DNA from: Nonomuraea roseoviolacea subsp. carminata
GTDB lineage: Bacteria > Actinomycetota > Actinomycetes > Streptosporangiales > Streptosporangiaceae
Direction of reading: 5' to 3'
Assembly (NCBI RefSeq): GCF_024172185.1
Contig: NZ_JAMZEC010000001.1
Coordinates: 8,531,001 to 8,595,000, forward strand
Length of the DNA stretch: 64,000 bases
In this document: positions 49,774 through 58,156 of the stretch, piece after piece
Position numbering within the stretch: position 1 is the first letter of the stretch
Layout of the letters: each line of letters begins with the position of its first letter
Program-made: the position numbers and the translations under genes
Notes under the pieces: model-generated
What the model saw: the letters and a program-made list of their open reading frames with translations, nothing else
What the model was told of the DNA's origin: nothing
The model's database searches: none

Positions 49774-52700
49774 TTGTCAGAGAAGATGTTCTCCGAGGAG
49801 CAGTTGGAGCAGCTGCGCTCGTTCCCGGAGGTCAGCGCGGATGAGTTGATCCGGTATTTCACGCCGACGTCGGCCGACGTGGCGTTCGTCGATCCTGGCA
49901 AGGGGCGGGGCCCGGTCGACCAGCTGGGCATGCTGGTCCAGCTATGCACGCTGCCGTGGCTCGGGTTCGTGCCCGACGATGTGGCCTCGGCGCCGCCGGC
50001 GGCCGTGGCCCGGGTCGCGGAGCGGCTGGGCGTGGCGCCGGCGGCGCTGCGGCTGTATGGCAGGCGCGATCAGACCCGCTCGGACCATCTGGGCCTGATC
50101 GCCAAGTATCTGGAGTGGCAGACCGCCCCGGCGGGCAGCCAGGCGATGAAGGAGCTGGAGCAGTTCCTGCTGGACCGGGCGATGGAGCACGACTCGCCTA
50201 CGCTGCTGTTCAACCTGGCGCGCGAGTACCTGATGGCGGCCAAGGTGATCCGGCCTGGCGCGCTCATCTTGGCCAAGATGGTCGGCACCGCGCGCAAGGC
50301 GGCCTCCGATCTGACCTCGCAGCTGGTGGGGCACCTGCTGACAGCAGAGCTCCGCGCCGACCTGGAGCGGATGCTGGCCGTGGATGCGGGGCTGGGGATG
50401 ACCCGGCTGGAGTGGCTGGTCTCCCTGGCCCGGGACGCGTCGGCGACTTCCGTGAAGACCGCGATCGACAAGCTGACCTGGCTGCGCGCGATCGACGCCC
50501 ACCAGATGGATGTGTCGGTGCTGCCGAACGAGCGCCGCCGGTTCCTGGCTCAGGTCGCACGCCGCTCGACCAATCAGGGGCTGGAGCGGCGCAAGGAGCG
50601 TAAGTTCCCGATTCTGCTGGCGTTCGTGGCCCAGGCTGCGGTCGACCAGCTCGATGAGGTGGTGTCCCTGTTCGATCAGGCGGTGTCGGCTCGCGAGTCG
50701 CGGGCGAAGTCCAAGACGGATGAGGCGCTGGTCGAGCGGGCCAAGAAGGGCGAGGTCCGGCAGCTGGTGATGGAGATGATTCTGCCGGTGCTGGCCGACC
50801 CGTCGATCCCGGACGATGAGGTGGGCGGGATGCTGCGCGAGCGGATCGGTATGCAGCGCCTACGGGAGATGACCTCGGATGCGTGGAAGCCGCTGCCCCG
50901 CGACCACGGCCGGTTGTCGGAGCTGGAGTCCTCCTACACCTATCTGCGCCAGTTCACCCCGAACGTGCTGGCCGCGATCGATTTCCAGGGCGGGCCGGGC
51001 ACGGGCGAGCTGATGGAGGCGGTGGCCGTCTTGAAGGAGATGAACCGGCTCGGCGGCCGCAAGGTGCCCGCGGGAGCGCCGAGCGGCTTCGTGCCGACCA
51101 AGTACGCCGACTATCTGGCCAAGGCCCGCAAGTCCGGGAGGACACCGCCTACCGCCATTTCTGGGAACTGTGCGTGATCTTGTGCTTGCGGGACGGGCTG
51201 CGCAGCGGGGACGTGTTCGTGCCGGGCTCGCGGCGCTACGCCGACCCGGCCACCTACCTCTACACGCCCGAGCAGTGGGCACCCAAGCGCGCCGAGTACT
51301 GCCGCCTGGTGGGCAAACCGCCGAACGCGGCTGAGGCGCTGGAGCAGGGCAAGGAGGAACTGCACGAGGCTCTGGAGGAGCTGGAGAAGACCCTGGCCGG
51401 CGCCGCACCGGATGACACCGGCATGGTCCGGCTGGATGAGGACGAGCATCTGGTGGTGCCACCGCTGTCGGCCGAGGACGTGCCCACCGAGGCCAAGGCG
51501 CTGAAGGACGAGCTGGCCGGGATGCTGCCGTTTGCGCCGATCGCCTCGCTGCTGATCGAGCTGGACGCGCGCACGCACTTCCTGGACTGCTTCACCCACG
51601 CCGGCGGCCGCAAGCTCTCCACGTCCGTGGAGACCAAGCGCAACATCCTGGCCGTGCTCATCGCGATGTCCACCAACCTGGGCCTGGCTCGCATGTCGGA
51701 GGCCTGCGGGGTGTCCTATGACGTGCTGGCCTGGACGATGGAGTGGTATGTGCGGGAGGAGACGTTGCGCGAGGCCAACACGGTCATCGTCGACCACCAC
51801 TACGGCCTGGAGCTGGCCAAGGTGTTCGGTGGCGGCACCATGAGCTCCTCCGATGGCCAGCGGTTCCCCGTCCGCGGCAAGACCGTGACCGGCCGGAACA
51901 TGGTCATTCACGGTGGTCAGGTGCTGTCCACCTACACCCATGTCTCCGATCAGTGGTCGACGTACGGCACGAAGATCATCGTGCCGACGGCGCGGGAGGC
52001 GCACTTCGTCCTGGACGACTTCCTTGGTAACGCGACCGACCTTCCGATCGCCGAGCACGCGACAGATACTCACGGAGCCACGCTCATCAACTTTGCGTTG
52101 TTCGACCTGGTCGGCAAGGCGCTGACTCCGCGGTTGCGGGATCTGACCCGGGTCACCCTGGTGCGGGATGAGACCCCGACCGAGATCGCCAAGCGCTACC
52201 CGCACGCCGGGCCGCTGCTGGGCGCGCGCTGGAATGAGGACCTGGTGGCCGGCTGCTGGCCGGACCTGCTGCGGATGGCGGGGTCGCTGAAGTACGGCCA
52301 GGCCACCGCCTCGCTGATCGTCGGCAAGTGGTCGGCCGCCTCGCGGCAGAACACCCTGGCGGCCGCGTTGAAAGAGTGGGGCATGCTCAGAAGGACCGTC
52401 CACCTCGCGAAATACCTGTCGGACCCGGTCTTCAGGAGGAAGATCTCGCGGCAGCTGAACAAGGGGGAGAGCCTGCACGCGCTGCGCCGCGACCTGCACT
52501 ATGCGCAGCAGGGCACGATCACCCGGCCGCATCTGGAGCAGCAGACCGAGCAGGCGTGGTGCCTGACCGTCTTGACCAACTCGGTGGTCGCCTGGACGAC
52601 CGAATATTATTCTCGGGCGGTGCTGGAGCTGCGTTCGCAGGGCCGGGAGGTGAGCGACGAGATCCTGTCGCACATCTCGCCCGGCCACAGCGACAACATC

Positions 52701-52814
52701 AACTTCTTTGGCGTCATCAACGTGGACGTCGAGGCGGAACTGGCCAAGCTTGACACCGGTGGCTGGCGGCCGCTGCGGCCCGCACAACTGCGTGAGCTGG
52801 GGCTGGCGCCCTGA
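49774..52814 (+). pseudogene. tnpA: Tn3-family transposase with a single frameshift
   Basis: Two frames together encode about 1,010 residues, the normal length of Tn3 TnpA. Frame one (49774-51177) runs from MFSEEQLEQLRSFPEVSADE to YLAKARKS; at about 51133-51138 (TCCGGGAGG) the reading must step by -1 to continue EDTAYRHFWELCV in the second frame to 52814. The second part has the DDE-family pieces VDHHYGLEL, SSDGQRFPV and THVSDQWSTYGTK and the C-terminal HISPGHSDNINFFG. The site is not a classic slippery sequence, so a one-base deletion is likelier than programmed frameshifting. Start TTG 49774 (GGAG upstream) or ATG 49786. Confidence 0.85.
49774..52814 (+). mobile_element. Tn3-family transposon remnant (tnpA only, ends not found)
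   Basis: The transposase fills most of the element. I could not identify the 38-bp terminal repeats beginning GGGG on either side, nor a resolvase or res site. The element is therefore defective or its ends have diverged. The neighbouring HxlR gene (49.1-49.5 kb) may be cargo. It lies at the right edge of a run of broken genes. Confidence 0.7.
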
Positions 52815-52863
52815 CAGGCCCGCGCCGCGCTCATGCAGGAAGACGGCGTAGGCGGTTGATCTA

Positions 52864-52897
52864 AAGGGGGTGACCCGCGTGCGTGGGTCACCCCCTT
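52864..52897 (+). terminator. Strong hairpin after tnpA
   Basis: AAGGGGGTGACCC and GGGTCACCCCCTT form a perfect 13-bp stem with loop GCGTGCGT, 49 nt after the tnpA stop. It lacks a long T-tract but in GC-rich actinobacteria such hairpins terminate transcription. The rest of the gap 52815-53088 shows no convincing gene. Confidence 0.6.
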
Positions 52898-53088
52898 CGT
52901 GTTTACGGTCCGATCCGGTAAGCGCGATGATGAGGTGGAGCTGCCGTCGGCGGCCGTCATGGTCTCGGCGTCGAGCACGACGGTGCGCCAGCTCCTGGTG
53001 ACGCCGGGCATGAGAACGGCCAGGTCCGCCGCGCGCAGATCATGCAGGTCGGGGCTAGCACGTTGTCCAGTCGGCGGAAGGCGCGGGC

Positions 53089-53346
53089 ATGCGATGGGCT
53101 AAGCGGATCAGTCTGATCGCGTGGTTACTGAGCTGGTTCTTCCTGTACCGCGAAATATTCGTCTGGCACCACGTGACGCCCTCCCTGCGTTTCAACCCGC
53201 CGCCGCTGCCCTCGTGGATGCCACCCGGGGCCAAGGCACACGCTGGAGGCTTCCTCATCACGGTGATGGCGACCTCCGCGCTCGCCCCGCTGACCTTCAT
53301 CGCAGCCGCGATCCTCGACAAGATCCGCCACAGGAAGGCGCGGTAG
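53089..53346 (+). CDS. Small two-helix membrane protein, unknown
   Basis: An 85-residue ORF with a hydrophobic helix at residues 8-24 (ISLIAWLLSWFFLYREI), a Pro-rich loop NPPPLPSWMPPGAK and a second helix at 54-74. A basic tail KIRHRKAR suggests both ends inside. No strong ribosome-binding site is seen. It stands alone after the tnpA hairpin. No family recognised; coding status is moderately likely. Confidence 0.5.
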   Translation: MRWAKRISLIAWLLSWFFLYREIFVWHHVTPSLRFNPPPLPSWMPPGAKAHAGGFLITVMATSALAPLTFIAAAILDKIRHRKAR

Positions 53347-53599
53347 GCGGTGGCTCACGACGTCCCGGCGAAATGCGATGAGGCGAAGCTGAGCCGGCCC
53401 TGCATCTGCGGGGCGCCACCCCTAGGCGAAGGGGCGGCGCATAACTGTTCGCCAGGGCGTCTGCAGACTGGTGGAGACTGAGCTGGGCGGCCTATTGGGG
53501 CCCCGCCCGAGGAGCCCTGCGCGCTGAGGCCGGCGGCGGTCACGGCCCCACCGCTACTGCGGATCACGGTGCTGTGGAAGCGCCCCGGCGATCGTCGAG

Positions 53600-54367
53600 G
53601 TGGTAGACGGCGGCACACTACATGCTGTGCGTTCCTCTTCGTTGATCTCCCTGACCGCGCTCCTGCCGGTGGCCTTGATCGCCCTCGTCGTGCTGGGCGC
53701 GTTGGTGGCCTGGCTCGGCCGGCTCGGACATGGACGAGCGGTCCTCACCGCCTGCCTGCGGGCGGCCGCCCAACTCGGCGCGGTCTCCGTGCTGATCGCC
53801 TGGGTGATCGCCTCCTTCGCGGCCACGGCGGGATTCATCCTGCTCATGTACGGGGTGGCCGCCTTCACCGCGGGCCGGCGCATCACGCGTGGCCGGAAGG
53901 CATGGTGGGCGGCGGTGCCGATCGCGGCGGGCACAACGCCGGTGCTGGCGATGCTGGCCGTGAGCGGGACGATTTCCCTGGAGCCGATCGTGGTGATCCC
54001 TATCGCGGGGATCTTGCTGGGTGGCTGCCTGACCGCTACCTCCCTGGCCGGACGGCGGGCTGCGGAGGAGTTGGTCCAGCGAAGGGGAGAGGTGGAGGCG
54101 GCCTTGGCGTTGGGCTTCCTGCCCAGGCAGGCGGCGCTGGAGATCTGCCGCCCGGCCGCGGCCCAGGCGCTGGTGCCCGCGCTGGATCAGACCCGGACGG
54201 TAGGGCTGGTCACCCTTCCTGGCGCCTTCGTCGGGATGCTGCTCGGTGGGGCGAGCCCGGCCGAGGCCGGAGTGGTGCAGCTCGTTGTCCTGGTGGCTCT
54301 GCTGGCCGCCGAGGCGGTCGCGATCCTGGTGACGACCGAGATGGTCGCGCGTGGTTGCTTCACGTGA
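53600..54367 (+). CDS. UPF0014/FetB-family ABC permease
   Basis: A 255-residue protein with about seven membrane helices. It carries RAAAQLGAVSVLIAWVIAS, the family core ALALGFLPRQAALEICRPAAAQALVPALDQTRTVGLVTLPGAFVGMLLGGASP by position (about 166-218). FetB exports iron with the ATPase FetA; no fetA gene is nearby, so the ATPase must be elsewhere. GTG 53600 or GTG 53627 are possible starts. The gap 53347-53599 upstream shows nothing coding. Confidence 0.88.
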   Translation: MVDGGTLHAVRSSSLISLTALLPVALIALVVLGALVAWLGRLGHGRAVLTACLRAAAQLGAVSVLIAWVIASFAATAGFILLMYGVAAFTAGRRITRGRKAWWAAVPIAAGTTPVLAMLAVSGTISLEPIVVIPIAGILLGGCLTATSLAGRRAAEELVQRRGEVEAALALGFLPRQAALEICRPAAAQALVPALDQTRTVGLVTLPGAFVGMLLGGASPAEAGVVQLVVLVALLAAEAVAILVTTEMVARGCFT

Positions 54368-54450
54368 GCCGCCTGGCCTGGCGCCTCCCAGTTCGGCGGT
54401 TCGGCGGGGTGAGGTCGGCGATGCGCGTCATTGAGACGGCGCGGGAGGGC

Positions 54451-55452
54451 TCATGACTGGGCCGCAGGTGGGGCTGGCGGCCGGGTTCCGAACAGGCTGG
54501 CGGCGAGCTTTTGCAGCAGGCTGTAGGCCAGGATCGGCAGGAGGACCTGCGGACGGTGCGCGAACCAGCTTGCGGCCAGGACCGCGGCCGCGCTGGTGTT
54601 GTTCATGCCGGTGGCGAAGGTGAGTGAGATGCCGTCGGGGGTGTCGCATCGGGTCCATCGGGATATCCATCTGCCGGTGAGGAAGGACAGGCAGCAGACC
54701 GCGCCGGCCACGCAGGCGGCCAGGATCAGGAAGTCGGGGTCGGGGTGTGACAGCGCCTGCCCGAGCGCGCCGGAGGCGTTGATGTAGCACAGCAGCAGGA
54801 TGTTCACGATGTTGATCAGCTTGATGACCGGAGCGGTGCGTGCTGCTCGCCGCTCGCCGAGCATGGCCCGCGCGATGATCCCGGCCAGGCACGGCAGCAC
54901 GATCAGGGCCAGGACGAACGCGCCCCCGCCCGCCGGGCCGACCAGGGCGGCGGACACGGTCAGCCCCCACGGAACCGTGACAGGACTGAGCAGTGTCGAA
55001 CCCACGATCATGGCGACCACCAAGGGAACGTTGCCTCCCGCGTTCTGCCCCCAGGACGCTGCTCCGCCGGCGATCGGCATCGCGAGCACCAGCAGCAATC
55101 CGACCGCGAGGCACTCCACCTCGGCGGCGTCGGGCCAGGCCCGCAGGCACAGCGCGGCGACCGGCAACAGCGCCACCGGCAGGAGCGCGTTCACCGCCAC
55201 GCCCGACGCCAGCCGCAGGGGCCTGCCCGCCACCGCGCGCAGATCTTGCATGCGCACCCCAAGACCCGCGGTCGACAACATCACGGCCAGCAAAACCATG
55301 GGCATCGTGACCGAACCACCCGATCCGAGCATGCGCAGCGCCAACGTCCGCAAAACCTCGCCTGGCCCGGGCACCACCGCGGCCAGCAGATAACAGACGA
55401 TCATCAACGCGAGCAGCCATCGCTGCACCGTGCCCACCATCCGGATCATCAC
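54451..55452 (-). CDS. BASS-family (bile acid:Na+ symporter-like) transporter
   Basis: A 333-residue protein with about nine to ten membrane helices. Features are VLLAVMLSTAGLGVRMQDLRAV, the crossover region MPIAGGAASWGQNAGGN and the second signature FATGMNNTSAAAVLA. BASS proteins move organic acids with sodium. Convergent with the UPF0014 permease, 83 nt between stops. Three ATGs in the first six codons; the first was used. Substrate unknown. Confidence 0.88.
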   Translation of the reverse strand: MMIRMVGTVQRWLLALMIVCYLLAAVVPGPGEVLRTLALRMLGSGGSVTMPMVLLAVMLSTAGLGVRMQDLRAVAGRPLRLASGVAVNALLPVALLPVAALCLRAWPDAAEVECLAVGLLLVLAMPIAGGAASWGQNAGGNVPLVVAMIVGSTLLSPVTVPWGLTVSAALVGPAGGGAFVLALIVLPCLAGIIARAMLGERRAARTAPVIKLINIVNILLLCYINASGALGQALSHPDPDFLILAACVAGAVCCLSFLTGRWISRWTRCDTPDGISLTFATGMNNTSAAAVLAASWFAHRPQVLLPILAYSLLQKLAASLFGTRPPAPPAAQS

Positions 55453-55628
55453 TTAAGCAACCTATCGATTACTTTCAGTGAAGGCGCTTGAGTGGGGAGG
55501 AATTTGACACGACCGTTTGCGAAGGCCGCCCCGGTCGGCCAGGAGCCCGCTGGTGCATCGCTACCCGAAGGTCTGCAGTGCCCGTGACTGCCGCGACCGC
55601 GGGCGCAGCGCCGACCGCTCAGGAGTGA

Positions 55629-55667
55629 GCCGGGCACCCCAGCACAGCGAATTTCAGGGTGCCCGGC
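55629..55667. terminator. Bidirectional hairpin
   Basis: GCCGGGCACCC (55629-55639) and GGGTGCCCGGC (55657-55667) form a perfect 11-bp stem with a 17-nt loop. It lies 40 nt after the stop of the acidic secreted protein (reverse strand) and can end its transcript. The remainder of 55453-55706 shows no gene. Confidence 0.6.
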
Positions 55668-55706
55668 GCTTGGCTCAGCCGTCCTCGATCTCAGTCGGCG
55701 TCGTGC

Positions 55707-56120
55707 TCAGCCATCCTCGGGCTCGGAGGCGTCGCCCTTGCCCTCTTGCTCGTGCTGGTCACCCGTCTGCTGGTCACCCGCCTGGCCCTGCTTTCCCTCC
55801 TGGGTCTCGGAGCCGGCCTCCTGCCCCTTGTCGTCGTCGCCGTCCTCAGCCTCGGCCTTCTCGCCACCCTGGTCGTCGTTGCCGTCCTCGGCCTCGGCCT
55901 TCTGGCCCTGCTCGTCCTCCGTAGTGCCCTCGTTGGGCTCCGCGCTCGGCTCGGGCGTGGCGGCCTCGTTGTCGGGGGCCTGCTCGGAGGAGACAGCGGA
56001 GGACTGGGAGGAGGAGGGGGCGGGGCTCTGGTCGAGGGAGGAGGCGTACGCGGCGGCTCCGCCGCCCGCCACGAGGACGGCCACGGTGGCGAGTCCGGGG
56101 ATGAGCAAAGACCTGCGCAT
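55707..56120 (-). CDS. Secreted acidic low-complexity protein
   Basis: A 137-residue protein. A signal peptide (RRSLLIPGLATVAVLVAGGGAAAYA, cleavage near 27) is followed by 110 residues made almost only of E, D, Q, G, A, S, N, T. A repeat is visible: KAEAEDGNDDQGGE then KAEAEDGDDDKGQE. No cysteine and no domain. Such chains are extended and may bind cations or polycations at the cell surface. GGAG eight nt before ATG 56120 supports the start. Divergent from the PAP2-GT gene. Confidence 0.8.
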   Translation of the reverse strand: MRRSLLIPGLATVAVLVAGGGAAAYASSLDQSPAPSSSQSSAVSSEQAPDNEAATPEPSAEPNEGTTEDEQGQKAEAEDGNDDQGGEKAEAEDGDDDKGQEAGSETQEGKQGQAGDQQTGDQHEQEGKGDASEPEDG

Positions 56121-56137
56121 TGAAGTATCTCCGATGC

Positions 56138-56157
56138 ATTGACGTCGTATTGACGTC
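56138..56157. promoter_or_regulatory. Tandem ATTGACGTC repeats upstream of the acidic protein gene
   Basis: ATTGACGTC occurs at 56138-56146 and 56149-56157, exactly 11 bp apart, one helical turn. This spacing is typical of OmpR/PhoB-type response-regulator sites. It lies 18 nt upstream of the acidic protein's ATG. Confidence 0.45.
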
Positions 56158-56259
56158 CTCAGTCTGCGGAGACGCGGGATAGCGGCAGGTTCGGCCAACC
56201 ATAACGTGCGGTTAATCCTTGCCCGAAACCCGATCCGCACCTGCCCTCGCGTGCGCGAA

Positions 56260-56316
56260 GGTAAGCGCCGCGCTAACCGGATGCTGAGCGGGCGCTGTCA
56301 CGCCTTTCTCTACCGT
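56260..56316 (+). promoter_or_regulatory. Shared 40-bp activator element and -10 of the PAP2-GT gene
   Basis: The 40 bp at 56260-56299 match 34/40 without gaps the reverse strand of 62639-62600. Half-sites GGTAA, GCTAA, GCTGA, GCTGT start at 56260, 56272, 56283 and 56294 (12, 11, 11 bp apart), a helically phased tandem array as bound by OmpR-type regulators. TACCGT (56311-56316) ends six nt before ATG 56323, so the mRNA is probably leaderless; no consensus -35 is seen, as expected for an activated promoter. Confidence 0.7.
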
Positions 56317-56322
56317 GCGTTC

Positions 56323-58152
56323 ATGAGGTCAGGCAGCACAACGACCGTCCCGGTGCCGGTCTCCGCCGCGTCCCTGGGCCTGGGGGTGGTCGTCGGCTTG
56401 GCCGCGCGCACGCTGGCGTGGACTGCGGCGGACATGAGGGTGAGCCAGTCGGTGCAGTCGCTGCGCGGCCCGTGGCTGACCACGGTGGCGCAGGTCTTGA
56501 ATGTGGGATTCGGCACCGTTGTGGGCACGGTCCTGGCCTCGCTCCTCATCGTGGGTGTCGCCGTGTCGGGACGGAGGCGTGCCGCCGCAGGCGTGCTGCT
56601 GGTGATCGCCGCGGGGTGGGGTGTGGGTGCGCTGGTCAAGGTGGTCGTCGCCCGTCCCCGGCCCCCGGCGGTCCACGCTCTGGTGCGGGAGCTCGGCCAC
56701 GAAAGCTTTCCCAGCGGTCACGTATGCCTGACTCTGTCGATCGTGATCGCCGTGGCGCTGCTGGCCAGAAAGACCCGCCTCTTGTGGCCCGTCGTGACAG
56801 CCGGCGGCGTGCTCGTGGCGGCTCAGATGGCCGCGAGGGTCTATCTCGGGGCGCACTATCCCACGGACACCCTGGGCTCGGTCATCCTCACCCCGGCCGC
56901 CGTCCACCTGGCCGCCAACGCGCGACGCCTCGCTCGACGGTTCGGAGTGTTCCTGCTGCGCGCAGACAACCGCCGCAGGGCGCGCACGGCCGGCCCGCCC
57001 AGCACCCGGCAGGTGAAGATCCTCCTGCTGCACGCCTACGGCATGGGCGGCACCATCAGGACGGCCTTCACCCTCGCCGGCACGCTGGCGGCCCATCACG
57101 ACGTGGAGATCGTCAGTGTCACCAAGACCGCAGGCAGGCCCTTCTTCCAGGTGCCGCCGGGCGTTCGTGTCGCCTTCCTGGACGACCGCACAGGCCGCCG
57201 ACCCAGTGGCGCTCTGCTCGCGCGGCTGCTCCGCAGCAGGCTCATCCCTCGGCAGGAGGCCGCCTACGACCGGTTCGATCTGCGTAGCGACCTGGCCCTG
57301 CTGCGTTTCCTGCGCGGGCTGCGTACCGGCGTCCTGATCACCACGCGACCCGGCCTCAACCTGGCCGCCGCCTTGCTGGCCGCGCCCGGCGTGATCACGA
57401 TCGGCCAGGAGCACACCGGCTTGGCTTCCCACAAGCTGGCCGTCCGGGATCTGATCGCCCGCAGGTACGGCAGGCTCGACGCGCTCGTCACCCTGACTGA
57501 GGCCGACCTGGCCGCCTACCGCGCGGCTCTGGGCCCGCGCGCGCCCCGGCACCTGCTGCGCATCCCCAACGCCACCCCGCCCCTCACCGGCGGCCGCTCT
57601 CCCCTCGGCTCCCAGACCGTCATCACGATCGGCCGCCTGGCCAAGGTCAAGGGCTTCGACCTGCTGCTGCGCGCCTGGCAACGGGTCAGCGCCACCCGCC
57701 CCGGGTGGAGGCTGCGCATCGTCGGCTCAGGGGCCGAGCATGCCCGTCTGCTCAAGTTGGCCGGCGAGCTCGGCCTGGCCTGCTCGGTCGAGCTTCCCGG
57801 CGCCTGCCGCGACGTCGGCGCCGAGCTCGACGACGCCTCGATCTTCGTGCTCAGCTCCCGCCGCGAAGGGTTCCCGATGACCATCTTGGAGGCGCTGAGC
57901 AAGGGGATGCCCGTGGTCGCCTTCGACTGCCCGCACGGGCCCGGCGAGATCATCACTCACGGCCACGACGGGCTTCTCGTTCCCCAGGGGGACGTCGCCG
58001 CCCTGGCCGCGGCGATCGGTCTCCTCATCGACGACGAGATGAAGCGCCGCATGATGGGGACGGCCGCGCTGACCACCTCCAAGCGGTACGACCCGGAGGC
58101 CATCGGAGAACGCTGGACCGCGCTGCTGTCCGAGCTGGAGGCGAGCCGCTGA
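56323..58152 (+). CDS. PAP2 phosphatase :: GT4 glycosyltransferase fusion
   Basis: A 609-residue fusion. Residues about 15-205 are a six-helix PAP2 domain with all three phosphatase motifs: KVVVARPRP, the central PSGH and ARVYLGAHYPTD. Residues 225-605 form a GT-B glycosyltransferase family 4 domain with GMGGTIRTAF near its start, TIGRLAKVKGFDLLLRAW and the donor site SSRREGFPMTILEALSKGMPVV. PAP2 enzymes dephosphorylate polyprenyl or lipid phosphates; GT4 enzymes add sugars from nucleotide donors. Joined, they may make or recycle a lipid-linked glycan. ATG 56323 fits the leaderless promoter. Confidence 0.88.
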   Translation: MRSGSTTTVPVPVSAASLGLGVVVGLAARTLAWTAADMRVSQSVQSLRGPWLTTVAQVLNVGFGTVVGTVLASLLIVGVAVSGRRRAAAGVLLVIAAGWGVGALVKVVVARPRPPAVHALVRELGHESFPSGHVCLTLSIVIAVALLARKTRLLWPVVTAGGVLVAAQMAARVYLGAHYPTDTLGSVILTPAAVHLAANARRLARRFGVFLLRADNRRRARTAGPPSTRQVKILLLHAYGMGGTIRTAFTLAGTLAAHHDVEIVSVTKTAGRPFFQVPPGVRVAFLDDRTGRRPSGALLARLLRSRLIPRQEAAYDRFDLRSDLALLRFLRGLRTGVLITTRPGLNLAAALLAAPGVITIGQEHTGLASHKLAVRDLIARRYGRLDALVTLTEADLAAYRAALGPRAPRHLLRIPNATPPLTGGRSPLGSQTVITIGRLAKVKGFDLLLRAWQRVSATRPGWRLRIVGSGAEHARLLKLAGELGLACSVELPGACRDVGAELDDASIFVLSSRREGFPMTILEALSKGMPVVAFDCPHGPGEIITHGHDGLLVPQGDVAALAAAIGLLIDDEMKRRMMGTAALTTSKRYDPEAIGERWTALLSELEASR

Positions 58153-58156
58153 CCGG

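Noticed and set aside
51133..51138. Programmed -1 frameshifting in tnpA
   Set aside because: TCCGGG is not a heptameric slippery site, and Tn3 transposases are normally made from one frame. A one-base deletion is simpler.
52864..52897. The perfect hairpin as a Tn3 terminal repeat
   Set aside because: Tn3 ends are single 38-bp repeats at opposite ends of the element. This is a local 13-bp stem-loop just after tnpA and fits a terminator.
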